A stretch of DNA of 64,000 nt from Plazaster borealis. Its lineage: Eukaryota > Echinodermata > Asteroidea > Forcipulatida > Labidiasteridae. The position numbers were made by a program, and so were the translations under genes. Of this stretch, positions 24,701 through 29,014 are shown one piece after another (the first letter of the stretch is position 1; every line of letters starts with the position of its first letter). The stretch spans positions 14,450,663-14,514,662 of the forward strand of contig CM037469.1 in the NCBI GenBank assembly GCA_021014325.1. The letters are read 5' to 3'. The notes beneath the pieces were generated by a model. The model was not told where the DNA came from, did no database searches, and saw only the letters and a list, made by a program, of their open reading frames with translations.

Positions 24701-26592
24701 AAAGAAACAGCTGAATGTAGGCCTACACACACCCAACCGTCCAGTCCAACGAACATGCAGTAATTACCGAATGTATTATTTTCCCCATCATGCCCCTTCC
24801 CGTAGACTTGGTTCTAAGTCTGCGATCGTGTTTTTTTTTTATGTGGATCTGGGTCAATACAGTAGTGCCTGAAATAGCGCCCTCTTGTGGAAAAAACTCC
24901 GACATTAACCTGAGATTGCGAGTTAGGGCGTGGGGGCGTTTTGCGTGGCTGAGAGAAATAACCGCGATCTCAGACTTGAAATCAAGTCTATCTTTCCCGT
25001 GCTCCATTAATAATAACCATTGACAATATCTACAAATACATCAATAAACCCAAACTGATTGATGCAGCTACACTCTACGATGATTAAAGGGACAAAAATT
25101 TGACTCCACGAAATGGCCGACCGTGTTTGTTCACGATGTAAAAGGAAAACCACGCAATTTGGAGACATATTTGTGCGGATCATTCTACTTTTAAAACGTC
25201 TCTCTAACCATATGCATTTTTATAGTAAACGGTTACAAATGCTTTTTATAGACCAACTCGCCCGATCAAGGCAGCGTGTCCCTTTAAAGTTTGCACGGCC
25301 ATAGCCATCCATTGACACCCCCATGCGGTCTGAACCCAAAGTTTACCTGTCCAATAAGTAATTAAAAACCCCAGTTAATACTTATAACTGCATGTCTGTA
25401 TGATTTTGTTTATTTCAGGACGTGAACACAACTATTGTTTGGGATGTTGATCTGAAAGAACTAGAATTGAGTCTAATTCTCAAGGCTCTTAACATTTTGA
25501 AGGTAATTCCCTTAATTAATTGTTTTTAAAAATGGAGAATAATAATTCCACCGAAGGATTTGCAGGCAACGTAGGGGCATCCAACTGCAGTGCATGCTAT
25601 ACAGGATCACTTTGGTAGCGCAGGAGTACTTTTCAAACAGTGTCTGACGATCCCCAGGAAAAATATGTGAACATAATGTGAATGCCTTTTCTTCATGCAT
25701 GGAGTTTGCCAGGGCCCAATATTTCGTAGAGCTGCTTTAGCACAAAAAATAGCTAAGCCTAACAAAATTATGCTTACCAGAACAGGGTTACCAGCCAAAA
25801 TACCATGTCACATGTACAATTTATGACTGGTATCCTGCTCATTTCTGCTAAGCAGAAAATTGTTAAGCAATATTTTCTGCTTAAGCAGCTCTATGAAATT
25901 GGGCCCTGGAACTAGTTGCCTTTAAATAGACTGTGCAAGTCTCGTGCGTATTCGAACATTGGGGCCCGTTAAAGCGCGTGAGTTTGTTTTCTTCACGCGT
26001 TAAAGCATCGTACGTGGGACCAAGGTGGTCCCAAAAATGTTCGAATACGCGCGAGACTTGCACGGTCTATTGCTTCGTGTGACATGGGCCTTAGGACTCC
26101 AATATCATTATTATTACTTTTTTCTTTTTTGTTCGTTCGCATTAGGTCTACAGAGGAAATTTTATAGACACAGTGTTTGAAACGGAGACAAACACCCAGC
26201 TCAAACTGAAACTGATTCTGCTAGGAGTTTCCCTTATGAAGTCTCATGAACATGATCATGACCGGCATCACAAGTCCCATGATCATGGTCATGACCGGCA
26301 TAAACGTGACGTCACACAATACCTTCGGCCAATCAAAGTGGAGAACATTCATCGCAATGGCCAATCAGAGCCCAGCAGTGATGTGACCAACTCCCTGCGG
26401 CCAATGAAGAAGCACCATAGAAAAAACGGCCACTCAAAACCGACCGTGCGCGTGAGGATTGATAACGGCGGATTAGTTCCCGTGACGTCACCCGAACCAA
26501 CACCTGAGATTGGGCGGGAAATCCCAGGATCGAAAAAGACATTTGTGAAGTTATTCAAGTGGTTGAAAGTGCTCCACGCGAAAGCTCATTAA
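3589..26592 (+). CDS. Unrecognised secreted/membrane protein with five LILKA helix repeats (six exons, 339 aa)
   Basis: Join of 3589-3780, 4764-4871, 5970-6071, 6264-6350, 25419-25502 and 26146-26592. I do not recognise the family. Residues 1-33 form a hydrophobic N-terminus (signal peptide or signal anchor), followed by a short acidic stretch. Five copies of an amphipathic helix with consensus LKLxLILKAxxxLK lie near residues 86-100, 120-134, 149-163, 177-191 and 209-223. After them come a His/Asp-rich stretch (224-243), a furin-like site RHKR (242-245), two DVTxxLRP repeats (from 246 and 270), and a basic C-terminal tail. Every intron is phase 0 and exons 2-5 each end exactly at the end of a helix repeat, so the gene grew by exon duplication. 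Intron 4 is 19 kb because a LINE carrying a Polinton sits in it. The ATG at 3,589 is the first in frame. The structure is inferred from splice consensus and frame continuity, without transcript data. Confidence 0.72.
4250..4617 (+). repeat. TTAA MITE family B, copy 1 (complete)
   Basis: Complete copy in intron 1 of the LILKA gene. It starts AGGCACTGTAGACGTTTGG after TTAA (4,246-4,249) and ends ...GTTCAGTGCCT before TTAA (4,618-4,621). The family interior has a short stem around an AAAGACTTC/GAAGCCTTTT core. Confidence 0.8.
4764..4871 (+). CDS. LILKA-repeat protein, exon 2
   Basis: 36 codons, phase 0 at both ends, between acceptor TTTGTAATTTCAG and donor GTACAA. It carries an acidic linker, then helix repeat 1 (DLKLELILKALELLK), which ends exactly at the exon border. 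Confidence 0.72.
4915..5245 (-). repeat. tRNA-Leu-derived SINE, copy 1
   Basis: Reverse copy of the SINE that is best preserved at 61,204-61,560. The tRNA-like head is at the high-coordinate end (about 5,160-5,245), with B-box complement GACTCGAACCC, and the body continues leftwards. It lies in intron 2 of the LILKA gene. Confidence 0.72.
5970..6071 (+). CDS. LILKA-repeat protein, exon 3
   Basis: 34 codons, phase 0 at both ends, acceptor ...TATCTCTAG and donor GTAAGT. The linker contains charged residues and one Trp. Helix repeat 2 is ELKLKLILKAILLLK. Confidence 0.75.
6264..6350 (+). CDS. LILKA-repeat protein, exon 4
   Basis: 29 codons, phase 0 at both ends, acceptor TTGACTTGCAG and donor GTAAGT. 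Helix repeat 3 is DLKLTLILKAIHILQ. The following intron holds the LINE and Polinton. Confidence 0.75.
6405..6462 (+). repeat. TTC/TTG microsatellite, left flank of the LINE
   Basis: A run of TTC and TTG triplets that stops abruptly at the start of the LINE 5' region. The matching array resumes at 24,495, so the LINE interrupts one microsatellite. Confidence 0.8.
6674..8337 (+). CDS. LINE ORF1, nucleic-acid-binding protein (one frame break)
   Basis: About 554 residues if read through one frame change near 7,880-7,924. The likely start is the ATG at 6,674 (CCCCATGG context). The N-terminal half is the Tx1/L1-like ORF1 region with a LGFKNKELSHIMSFRRQV stretch, followed by a zinc knuckle CFNCGEYGHISRSC (about 7,264-7,305). 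The middle is very Pro/Ser-rich and probably disordered. The part after the break (to the stop at 8,335) is acidic and Ser-rich. The break is a one-base loss in C-rich sequence. The protein would bind LINE RNA in the ribonucleoprotein particle. The large antisense frames here are shadows of the Pro/Gly bias. Confidence 0.82.
8349..8722 (+). CDS. LINE ORF2, endonuclease N-terminal part (5' of Polinton)
   Basis: Starts 11 bases after the ORF1 stop; ATGs at 8,349 and 8,394 are both possible. It encodes the first half of an APE-type endonuclease, with LLTLNTGG and the metal-binding QETNN region. The frame runs into the Polinton at 8,723 and continues in the same frame at 20,543, because the inserted length plus duplication (11,820) is a multiple of three. 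Confidence 0.88.
8717..8722. repeat. Polinton target-site duplication, left copy
   Basis: TGTGCT, identical to 20,537-20,542. Six-base duplications are the hallmark of Polinton integration. Confidence 0.95.
8723..9104 (+). repeat. Polinton left terminal inverted repeat (382 bp)
   Basis: Matches 20,155-20,536 in inverted orientation over its whole length with no length difference. It contains two direct copies of a 31-bp unit (GTGCACCCCCAAAAAATGTG...) and several GTGCACCCC-type motifs. The match stops at GGGCGTA (9,104). Confidence 0.95.
9157..9712 (+). repeat. 280-bp tandem direct repeat inside the Polinton left arm
   Basis: Two copies (about 9,157-9,435 and 9,436-9,712) at a period of 280 bp, highly similar, each with smaller internal repeats of the type AATTAAAGTGGCTGACCC and ACCATACAAAT. 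Degenerate pieces of its right part (GGTTGCCT..GGAATAACC) recur near 9,735 and 9,825. It occupies the place where the polymerase gene should be. No coding sense is visible. Confidence 0.85.
9958..10461 (+). pseudogene. Protein-primed DNA polymerase B, C-terminal remnant
   Basis: About 165 residues of family B polymerase (pPolB) resembling other Polintons, including the catalytic motif MDTDSAYIA (10,003-10,029) and the downstream FKIEWEG...SKSYY region of the palm/thumb. Polymerase-like sequence starts just after an in-frame TAG (9,955-9,957). Upstream exonuclease, TPR and first palm motifs are absent, where roughly 900 residues would be expected. This is a true deletion, not a frame break. 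It cannot work as a polymerase. Confidence 0.9.
10462..11353 (+). other. Non-coding AT-rich spacer in Polinton with A and T tracts
   Basis: Between the polymerase remnant and the ATPase I see no gene. The stretch has poly-A tracts near 10,855-10,882 and an almost pure T/A tract at 10,981-11,160 with long T runs. It may hold the 3' end of the polymerase transcript and the promoter of the ATPase, but no specific signal is clear. Confidence 0.6.
11354..11991 (+). CDS. Polinton packaging ATPase, FtsK/HerA type (one frame break)
   Basis: P-loop ATPase that would drive DNA into capsids. Walker A GPTGSGKT lies at about 11,398-11,421 and Walker B VIVIDD near 11,608-11,625. A C-terminal part with TISLNSHYMVLFKNPRD follows in another frame. 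I take the ATG at 11,354 as start; the frame is open upstream without a good ATG. The frame changes by one base near 11,661-11,668 in a short T run. Length (about 213 residues) is normal for Polinton ATPases. Confidence 0.9.
12028..12353 (+). CDS. Small basic Polinton protein, adenovirus pX/core-like (one frame break)
   Basis: About 108 residues, very Lys/Arg-rich, with an ALNVLNGNVPL segment followed by a KKKLKKYKHHLRTL helix and a Gly/Leu-rich hydrophobic tail in the second frame. The order 'basic helix then GGFL-type tail' is common to a small protein next to the ATPase in Polintons and adintoviruses, compared by others to adenovirus core peptide X. The frame changes by one base near 12,268-12,290. 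The role, condensing DNA in the particle, is inferred. Confidence 0.65.
12356..12823 (+). CDS. Polinton-conserved protein of unknown function (PY-like), 155 aa
   Basis: Intact frame starting two bases after the preceding stop. The N-terminus (EYAKKMILVPQETL) and the acidic helix IDDEMRKLLERQDLTDDQKIKLYNQTLQRY are typical of a small protein conserved in many Polintons. The C-terminus is basic and Pro/Ser-rich, ending KPKWTPY. It may correspond to one of the proteins named PX, PY or PW in the Polinton literature; I cannot say which. It overlaps the upstream frame of the integrase by a few bases. Confidence 0.7.
   Translation: MEYAKKMILVPQETLTKLQSARRIEQTPTTRVVHSIDDEMRKLLERQDLTDDQKIKLYNQTLQRYMELNKQRMAPLTMTMKMDNDITDAPTKLKHELPTKPTNIKVPLNEEPGEEDYGLPRLFAEASHLPITPIRRSTRRKGKRPSVSKPKWTPY
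12983..14056 (+). CDS. Polinton integrase, retroviral (rve) type with chromodomain (three frame breaks)
   Basis: Catalyses insertion of the element, here with a 6-bp duplication. DDE residues are the first Asp in WQADLVDM (about 13,213), the second in LQTDKGKEF (about 13,400) and Glu in SVVERFNR (about 13,497-13,520). A C-terminal chromodomain (YQVEKVLETRKRRGRTQHLVKWLGYP, about 13,936-14,010) would read chromatin. ATG 12,983 is favoured because the first codons match the usual Polinton start. The frame changes by one base near 13,028-13,040, near 13,425-13,432 and near 13,468-13,476, each in a run of identical bases. Confidence 0.92.
14107..14857 (+). CDS. Polinton minor capsid (penton-like) protein (two frame breaks)
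   Basis: About 250 residues. It starts MADSFYVTLPSNSS, contains WEVGLAEFSYPHRWFNV, and ends just before the next gene. This is the conserved single-jelly-roll penton homologue of Polintons, predicted to sit at the capsid vertices. One-base frame changes occur near 14,204-14,208 (C run) and near 14,446-14,450 (A run). The neighbours (integrase upstream; basic protein, hexon and protease downstream) are in the usual order. Confidence 0.82.
14863..15288 (+). CDS. Glycine-rich basic Polinton protein (virion-core/pVI-like), 141 aa
   Basis: Intact. A Tyr-rich N-terminus is followed by a glycine-rich amphipathic stretch GYGLGGILGGLFRSALPLL, then a long helix and an extremely Arg/Lys-rich tail (GGRRRRGIKRKPIRRR). 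Similar proteins lie between penton and major capsid genes in Polintons and are thought to be internal virion proteins with membrane-active or DNA-binding ends. The family role is inferred from position and composition. The spacing to the penton stop is five bases. Confidence 0.65.
   Translation: MKRYLPDSRHYEHYYTQQVGNGLPVFSGARNQKGYGLGGILGGLFRSALPLLKKGASTLGREALNTGVSIAKDALEGKNIKTAAKTRLHQAGRNLTHKAVSSLAGKQTGGRRRRGIKRKPIRRRSTSVSGKRAKRSVDIFD
15344..16674 (+). CDS. Polinton major capsid protein, double-jelly-roll hexon type (one frame break)
   Basis: About 444 residues. The start ATG at 15,344 follows an ATC/CAG repeat. It has the Polinton hexon N-terminus (LDLFVIPPTQTSVDKGQFVEF) and GPIEFFIPGSGDEYLDLNQTQLYVKA, typical of the first jelly roll, and a C-terminal region (IGGHLNLVKHGNLRLDIHF) in a second frame. 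The frame changes by one base at about 16,347-16,351, in a C run. It would form the trimeric capsomers of a particle. The 222-codon antisense frame opposite it is a shadow. Confidence 0.93.
16683..17204 (+). CDS. Polinton adenain-type cysteine protease, 173 aa
   Basis: Intact gene for the maturation protease that cleaves capsid precursors. The catalytic set is visible: His53 in GQHWVGIYI, Asp69 in EYFDSYGG, Gln99 in LQGTFSTVCGQY and Cys106 in the same motif. The length fits the family (about 170-200). The ATG lies eight bases after the capsid stop. It is one of the few Polinton genes without a frame break, so it was under selection recently. Confidence 0.94.
   Translation: MDTREITHILTRDRFTQPYFRGVFACDQLPKQYLPRPSLLVVNTDPSDKPGQHWVGIYITRDGVGEYFDSYGGRPKVPQINSFLQKNTKYSNYSARQLQGTFSTVCGQYVIFFHLHRCRDLSMKKIIELFSSDTTDNDFNVNNFVRTHYPRSKAQVYDADFIIQQIARASFNV
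17205..17826. other. Convergent AT-rich spacer in Polinton
   Basis: Lies between the + strand capsid/protease block and the - strand genes, where both transcript sets should end. AATAAA-type signals occur on the + strand (AATAAAATACTTG, about 17,444) and TTTATT on the other. TTTTA repeats lie near 17,325-17,360 and a short CACA tract near 17,580-17,625. No coding sequence is seen. Confidence 0.6.
17827..19019 (-). CDS. Polinton WW-domain plus PC4-like protein (probable intron, two frame breaks)
   Basis: The first part (19,019-18,369) is a clean 216-codon frame. A WW domain (GWREGFSATAERAYYFNVY followed by ESVWTLP, residues about 47-75) comes first, then a Ser run. A C-terminal domain with KRFKGIPYVNIREYYWN...AGKKGLNLTTEEWMML follows and resembles the PC4/p15 single-strand DNA-binding fold (IDIREFY, PGKKGISL, EQW in that family). 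A donor at 18,409 and an acceptor with a fine pyrimidine tract ending at 18,319 would splice in phase to a further 36-70 codons. Coding sense then continues with two one-base shifts to the stop at 17,827. Without splicing the protein ends at 18,369. The role is unknown; DNA binding in transcription or replication is a guess. Confidence 0.7.
19150..19205 (-). promoter_or_regulatory. Promoter-like CCAAT and CRE motifs upstream of the WW/PC4 gene
   Basis: ATTGGCCAAT at about 19,150-19,160 (palindromic CCAAT box) and a perfect CRE, TGACGTCA, at 19,197-19,204, 130-180 bases upstream of the ATG at 19,019. A similar set, with a degenerate CRE, recurs at about 19,885-19,995. Confidence 0.45.
19366..19735 (-). 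CDS. Small unknown Polinton protein, - strand (one frame break)
   Basis: About 122 residues. The first ~40 codons from ATG 19,735 (MGYFRTHPSIIRGESYPQ) run to an A5 tract at about 19,609-19,613. The rest is the open frame to the stop at 19,366, a helical acidic protein with MEKCIATFCDLAGQLSRVEL. The break here is one base too many rather than one too few. I do not recognise it. A TATA box and CCAAT box lie upstream on the same strand, which supports a real gene. An overlapping + strand frame of 90 codons (19,343-19,615) is the alternative and has no such support. Confidence 0.55.
19825..19890 (-). promoter_or_regulatory. TATA and CCAAT boxes for the - strand gene at 19,735
   Basis: On the - strand, GGGGTATAAATAAATAAC (about 19,820-19,837) is a strong TATA box about 90-100 bases upstream of the ATG. 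ATTGG at about 19,885-19,890 lies 50 bases further upstream. The geometry is that of a normal pol II promoter. Confidence 0.6.
20155..20536 (-). repeat. Polinton right terminal inverted repeat (382 bp)
   Basis: Inverted copy of 8,723-9,104 with equal length. It ends CTTAATACACTACT followed by the target duplication. Reading frames inside it are repeat by-products. Confidence 0.95.
20537..20542. repeat. Polinton target-site duplication, right copy
   Basis: TGTGCT, identical to 8,717-8,722. The LINE reading frame resumes directly after it. Confidence 0.95.
20543..24068 (+). CDS. LINE ORF2, endonuclease C-terminus plus reverse transcriptase (three frame breaks)
   Basis: Continues the ORF2 begun at 8,349; together about 1,300 residues. 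The endonuclease second half has IGGDFNC, ARLDRFY and SDHSAV catalytic motifs (20,620-20,935). The reverse transcriptase has NNKAP, the WRPVSLLNTDYKI region, GIRQGCPLSGLLYSIAIEPLL and the catalytic YADDVTIFV (about 22,308-22,334). A C-terminal zinc motif C-x2-C-x10-H-x4-C lies at about 23,650-23,710. One-base losses change the frame at about 21,380-21,390 (A run), 21,612-21,616 (C run) and 21,980-21,990 (C run). From 21,990 onward 692 codons are open. Its job is target-primed reverse transcription of the LINE RNA. Confidence 0.92.
24069..24494 (+). other. LINE 3' region with AATAAA
   Basis: Non-coding, with G-rich stretches (GGGGGGAGGCAGG near 24,188; a G run near 24,337) and AATAAA at 24,466-24,471. 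It ends in GAAAAGTCAAAAAAGT where TCC/TTC triplets begin. Confidence 0.7.
24495..24660 (+). repeat. TCC/TTC/TTG microsatellite, right flank of the LINE
   Basis: About 165 bases of pyrimidine-rich triplets, including CTTGTTGTTGTTCTTCTTC as at 6,417-6,440 on the other side of the LINE. It is the continuation, or the target duplication, of the left array. Confidence 0.82.
25419..25502 (+). CDS. LILKA-repeat protein, exon 5
   Basis: 28 codons, phase 0 at both ends, acceptor TTTATTTCAG and donor GTAATT. Helix repeat 4 is ELELSLILKALNILK. It lies 0.9 kb beyond the LINE and matches the exons 19 kb upstream, which is the main reason to join the two sides. Confidence 0.75.
25712..25906. repeat. Short foldback element with GGGCCC ends, copy 1
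   Basis: Ends GGGCCCAATATTTCGTAGAGC and GCTCTATGAAATTGGGCCC are inverted copies. The inner part has TACCAGCCAAAATACCATGT. Other copies lie at 56,400-56,573 and 58,148-58,333. It lies in intron 5 of the LILKA gene. Confidence 0.75.
25926..26071. repeat. 146-bp foldback element (ATAGACTGTGCAAGTCTCG ends)
   Basis: Long inverted arms of about 45 bases (ATAGACTGTGCAAGTCTCG...TTCGAACATT against AATGTTCGAA...CGAGACTTGCACGGTCTAT). The outer ends are shared with the 524-bp element at 53,843-54,366. Confidence 0.75.
26146..26592 (+). CDS. LILKA-repeat protein, terminal exon 6
   Basis: 148 codons and stop, acceptor TTCGTTCGCATTAG. It holds helix repeat 5 in variant form (LKLKLILLGVSLMK), the His/Asp-rich segment, RHKR, the two DVTxxLRP...HRxNGxS repeats and a Lys/Trp-rich end. 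It is far longer than the other exons. No clear AATAAA lies just downstream. Confidence 0.75.
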   Translation, partial: VYRGNFIDTVFETETNTQLKLKLILLGVSLMKSHEHDHDRHHKSHDHGHDRHKRDVTQYLRPIKVENIHRNGQSEPSSDVTNSLRPMKKHHRKNGHSKPTVRVRIDNGGLVPVTSPEPTPEIGREIPGSKKTFVKLFKWLKVLHAKAH

Positions 26593-26768
26593 ACAATATT
26601 GAGAAGTGTTTCAAACGAAAGCACATTTTAAGAAACTTTCAAGTCATTCGCTACAATTTATGTGGCGAAGGGGATTCTGGGCATTATTTTCTGTAGTAAG
26701 ACGTAATCTCATTGTTATTGCTAGCTTTTTATGATGTTATTCGTTTGTTTGTAGTAAGTTTTACTTAA

Positions 26769-27133
26769 AGGCATCGTACTCGTTTGGTAATTGTCAAAGA
26801 CCAGTGTTCTCGTTCTCGATCCCAGGATATGCATAGAATAACAAGCCTGGGAAAATTTGGGCTCAATTGGTCTTCGAAGTTGCAAGAAAATGATGAAAGA
26901 AAAAAACACCCTTGTTGTATACTAATGTGTGCTTTCAGATAGGAATAAAAACTTCTTGCAAGAAGTTTTTATTATTTTAGTGAGAAATTACCTCTTTCTC
27001 AAAAACTACGTTACTTCAGAAGGAGGCGTTTCTCACAATGTTTTATACTACCAACAGCTCTCTGTTGCTCGTTACCAAGTCAGTTGTTATGCTAATATAT
27101 ATTTTGAGTAATTACCAAACGTGTACGATGCCT
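26769..27133 (-). repeat. TTAA MITE family B, copy 2
   Basis: Complete reverse copy between TTAA sites 26,765-26,768 and 27,134-27,137. The second TTAA is shared with the adjacent family A copy, so the two insertions abut. A perfect short palindrome AAAACTTCTTGCAAGAAGTTTT lies at about 26,949. Confidence 0.8.
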
Positions 27134-27137
27134 TTAA

Positions 27138-28018
27138 AGGGTCTGTATAAGTTTGGTAATGACTCTGAAAATTAGCGGCAGTAAAAACTTACTTGGTAAG
27201 AAGTAGGCCCTACATCAGCAGCTTTGGATAGTATATTATTGCATTATTGAGAAACTTTTCACTTCGAAGTACTGCGGTTAATCCGGTTAGGCCACATAAA
27301 AAAAAATTGTTGATCGTCCCCGCCCGACCCTACAAAACCCCCCGACCCCCATTTTTTTTTTTTTTTTTTTTATCATAAAAAACGGTATTTTTAATGATCT
27401 TTTCAGTCAAACTTGGCTCCCAGATTTTTGTTTAGCTGATATTTTTTCAAAATCCGTAGGTCGGAAACAGATGATTGAAGAAAGATTATTCATGTTCGCA
27501 AAACAAGAAAAATTCTTCAAATATTTACTTAGGCTGCGTTTTAGTTTTTTGAAAATGTTTACAGAAAATGTCATCTAGGACTTGAAAGGATTTAACAAAA
27601 CATTTGAAAACATCAAAATCACACAAACCCTTTGTTTTATAGTGATTATGATGATATCTTTATTCTTTATTTCATATTTTGCCATGTCAAAAAAAACAAA
27701 AAAAAAACAAAAAAACAAACGCCCTCCCTCTCCCACTTCCCATCCAAAAAGGACGATCAACAATTTTTTATTTTTATGTGGCCTTATAGAAAAATATATC
27801 ACTTTTTATCCCCCCCCAAAAAAATTTTAATCTGAGAAGCGTTACTGTAACGTTTCTCAGATTGTGTATTCCAATTGCAGATTTTCTTCCTGCGTGGACA
27901 TAACCGTTCCAGATTTTCGGCACTTATATCATAAAGGCTACCACCTTTTGAAATGACAGGTTAGTTTTATGGTTTGTATCTACAACTATATAGGATTGAA
28001 ACAAGCGGTGGGTTATTA
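27138..28018 (+). repeat. TTAA MITE family A, copy 4, interrupted and 3' truncated
   Basis: Starts AGGGTCTGTATAAG after the shared TTAA, is split by another element at 27,289-27,785, then resumes with the family's hairpin (27,829-27,862). It loses its right end near 28,018. Confidence 0.72.
27289..27785. mobile_element. MITE nested in MITE family A (GGCCACATAAA ends)
   Basis: About 497 bp with inverted ends of about 30 bases (GGCCACATAAAAAAAAATTG... and the inverse ...TTTTTATGTGGCC). It sits exactly where other family A copies read ...GCGGTTATGG. The inner part has A/T tracts and weak coding look-alikes only. Confidence 0.7.
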
Positions 28019-28885
28019 TAAACGATTATAATACCCACCCACAAACTATCATCAATAGAGGGCGCTCTCCCAAGACAAATCGCTATCATTCCCGAAACAG
28101 GACGATTTGATTCTTCCTTCATGTTTGAATAGACTTCAAGCTTTTAAATAATCAGTTTGTCTAGTTATTTGTTTAATTTTTTTTAATTTTTTCAAAAATT
28201 ATCAATAATAATTTTTTTAAATTTATGTTTTATGTTTAATTTTACACCAGGCACCAGTTGAAATATATTTTAAAACAGGCCAACCCAAATAACAAATATT
28301 TTAAACAAATTTTAAGTGCAAAATCAAGGAAAATGTTTATTGGAAATTGAGATAGACTCTTGACTAGATGATCATTCCGATTGTATGTGTGCTATATAAA
28401 AAAAAAATTATTGGGCTCAATAAATAAAATCGTTTTAGAGTTAACTTTGAAAAATGCAGTTTTGTCTCATTTACTTTTCTTCTTATCCCTGCGTGTACGG
28501 TAGTTTGAAAAGAACTTGGTGAACTGACAACAACAAAAACATTTTAATATTCGAAAGTCCATGTAATTTCTTGTGTTTCAACCATGACCCCCGAACCCCC
28601 CCCCCCAAAAAAAAAAAGAAAAAAGAAAAAAAAAGAACAGATCAAACCCATTGGTAGAATGTTTAAAGTGGGCGTGGCCAAAGAGAAAACAAAAAGGTTC
28701 AAGGGTCAAAGGAAATGCTTGACATAAAGTAGTCTGGAGCCCATAGTTCGAACACGAATAACAGATCGAAGTTGTCGAGTCTGCGTTCAGACGAGTCATG
28801 TGAAAGCATTGAATTGTTTTGACACAAACATTTTGCTGTTCATTCAATAGCTGAACTTCATTTCGTGAATGTATTTGTAGTCAAA

Positions 28886-29014
28886 ATGTCCGCCCCTCCC
28901 AAACCAAAGCGACAGAAAACTGGGAAAGGAGTAGTTTCATCATGGCCAAGGTTTTCGGAGAGATTGGATGAAAAGGAGACGAAGGACTACTTCAAAGAAA
29001 AGGGTTACATTAGG
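28886..29014 (+). CDS. PhyH-family protein, exon 1
   Basis: 43 codons, phase 0 end, donor GTAAGG at 29,015. It encodes the basic N-terminus and the first helix (SERLDEKETKDYFKEKGYIR), which leads into the PhyH fold. Confidence 0.78.
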
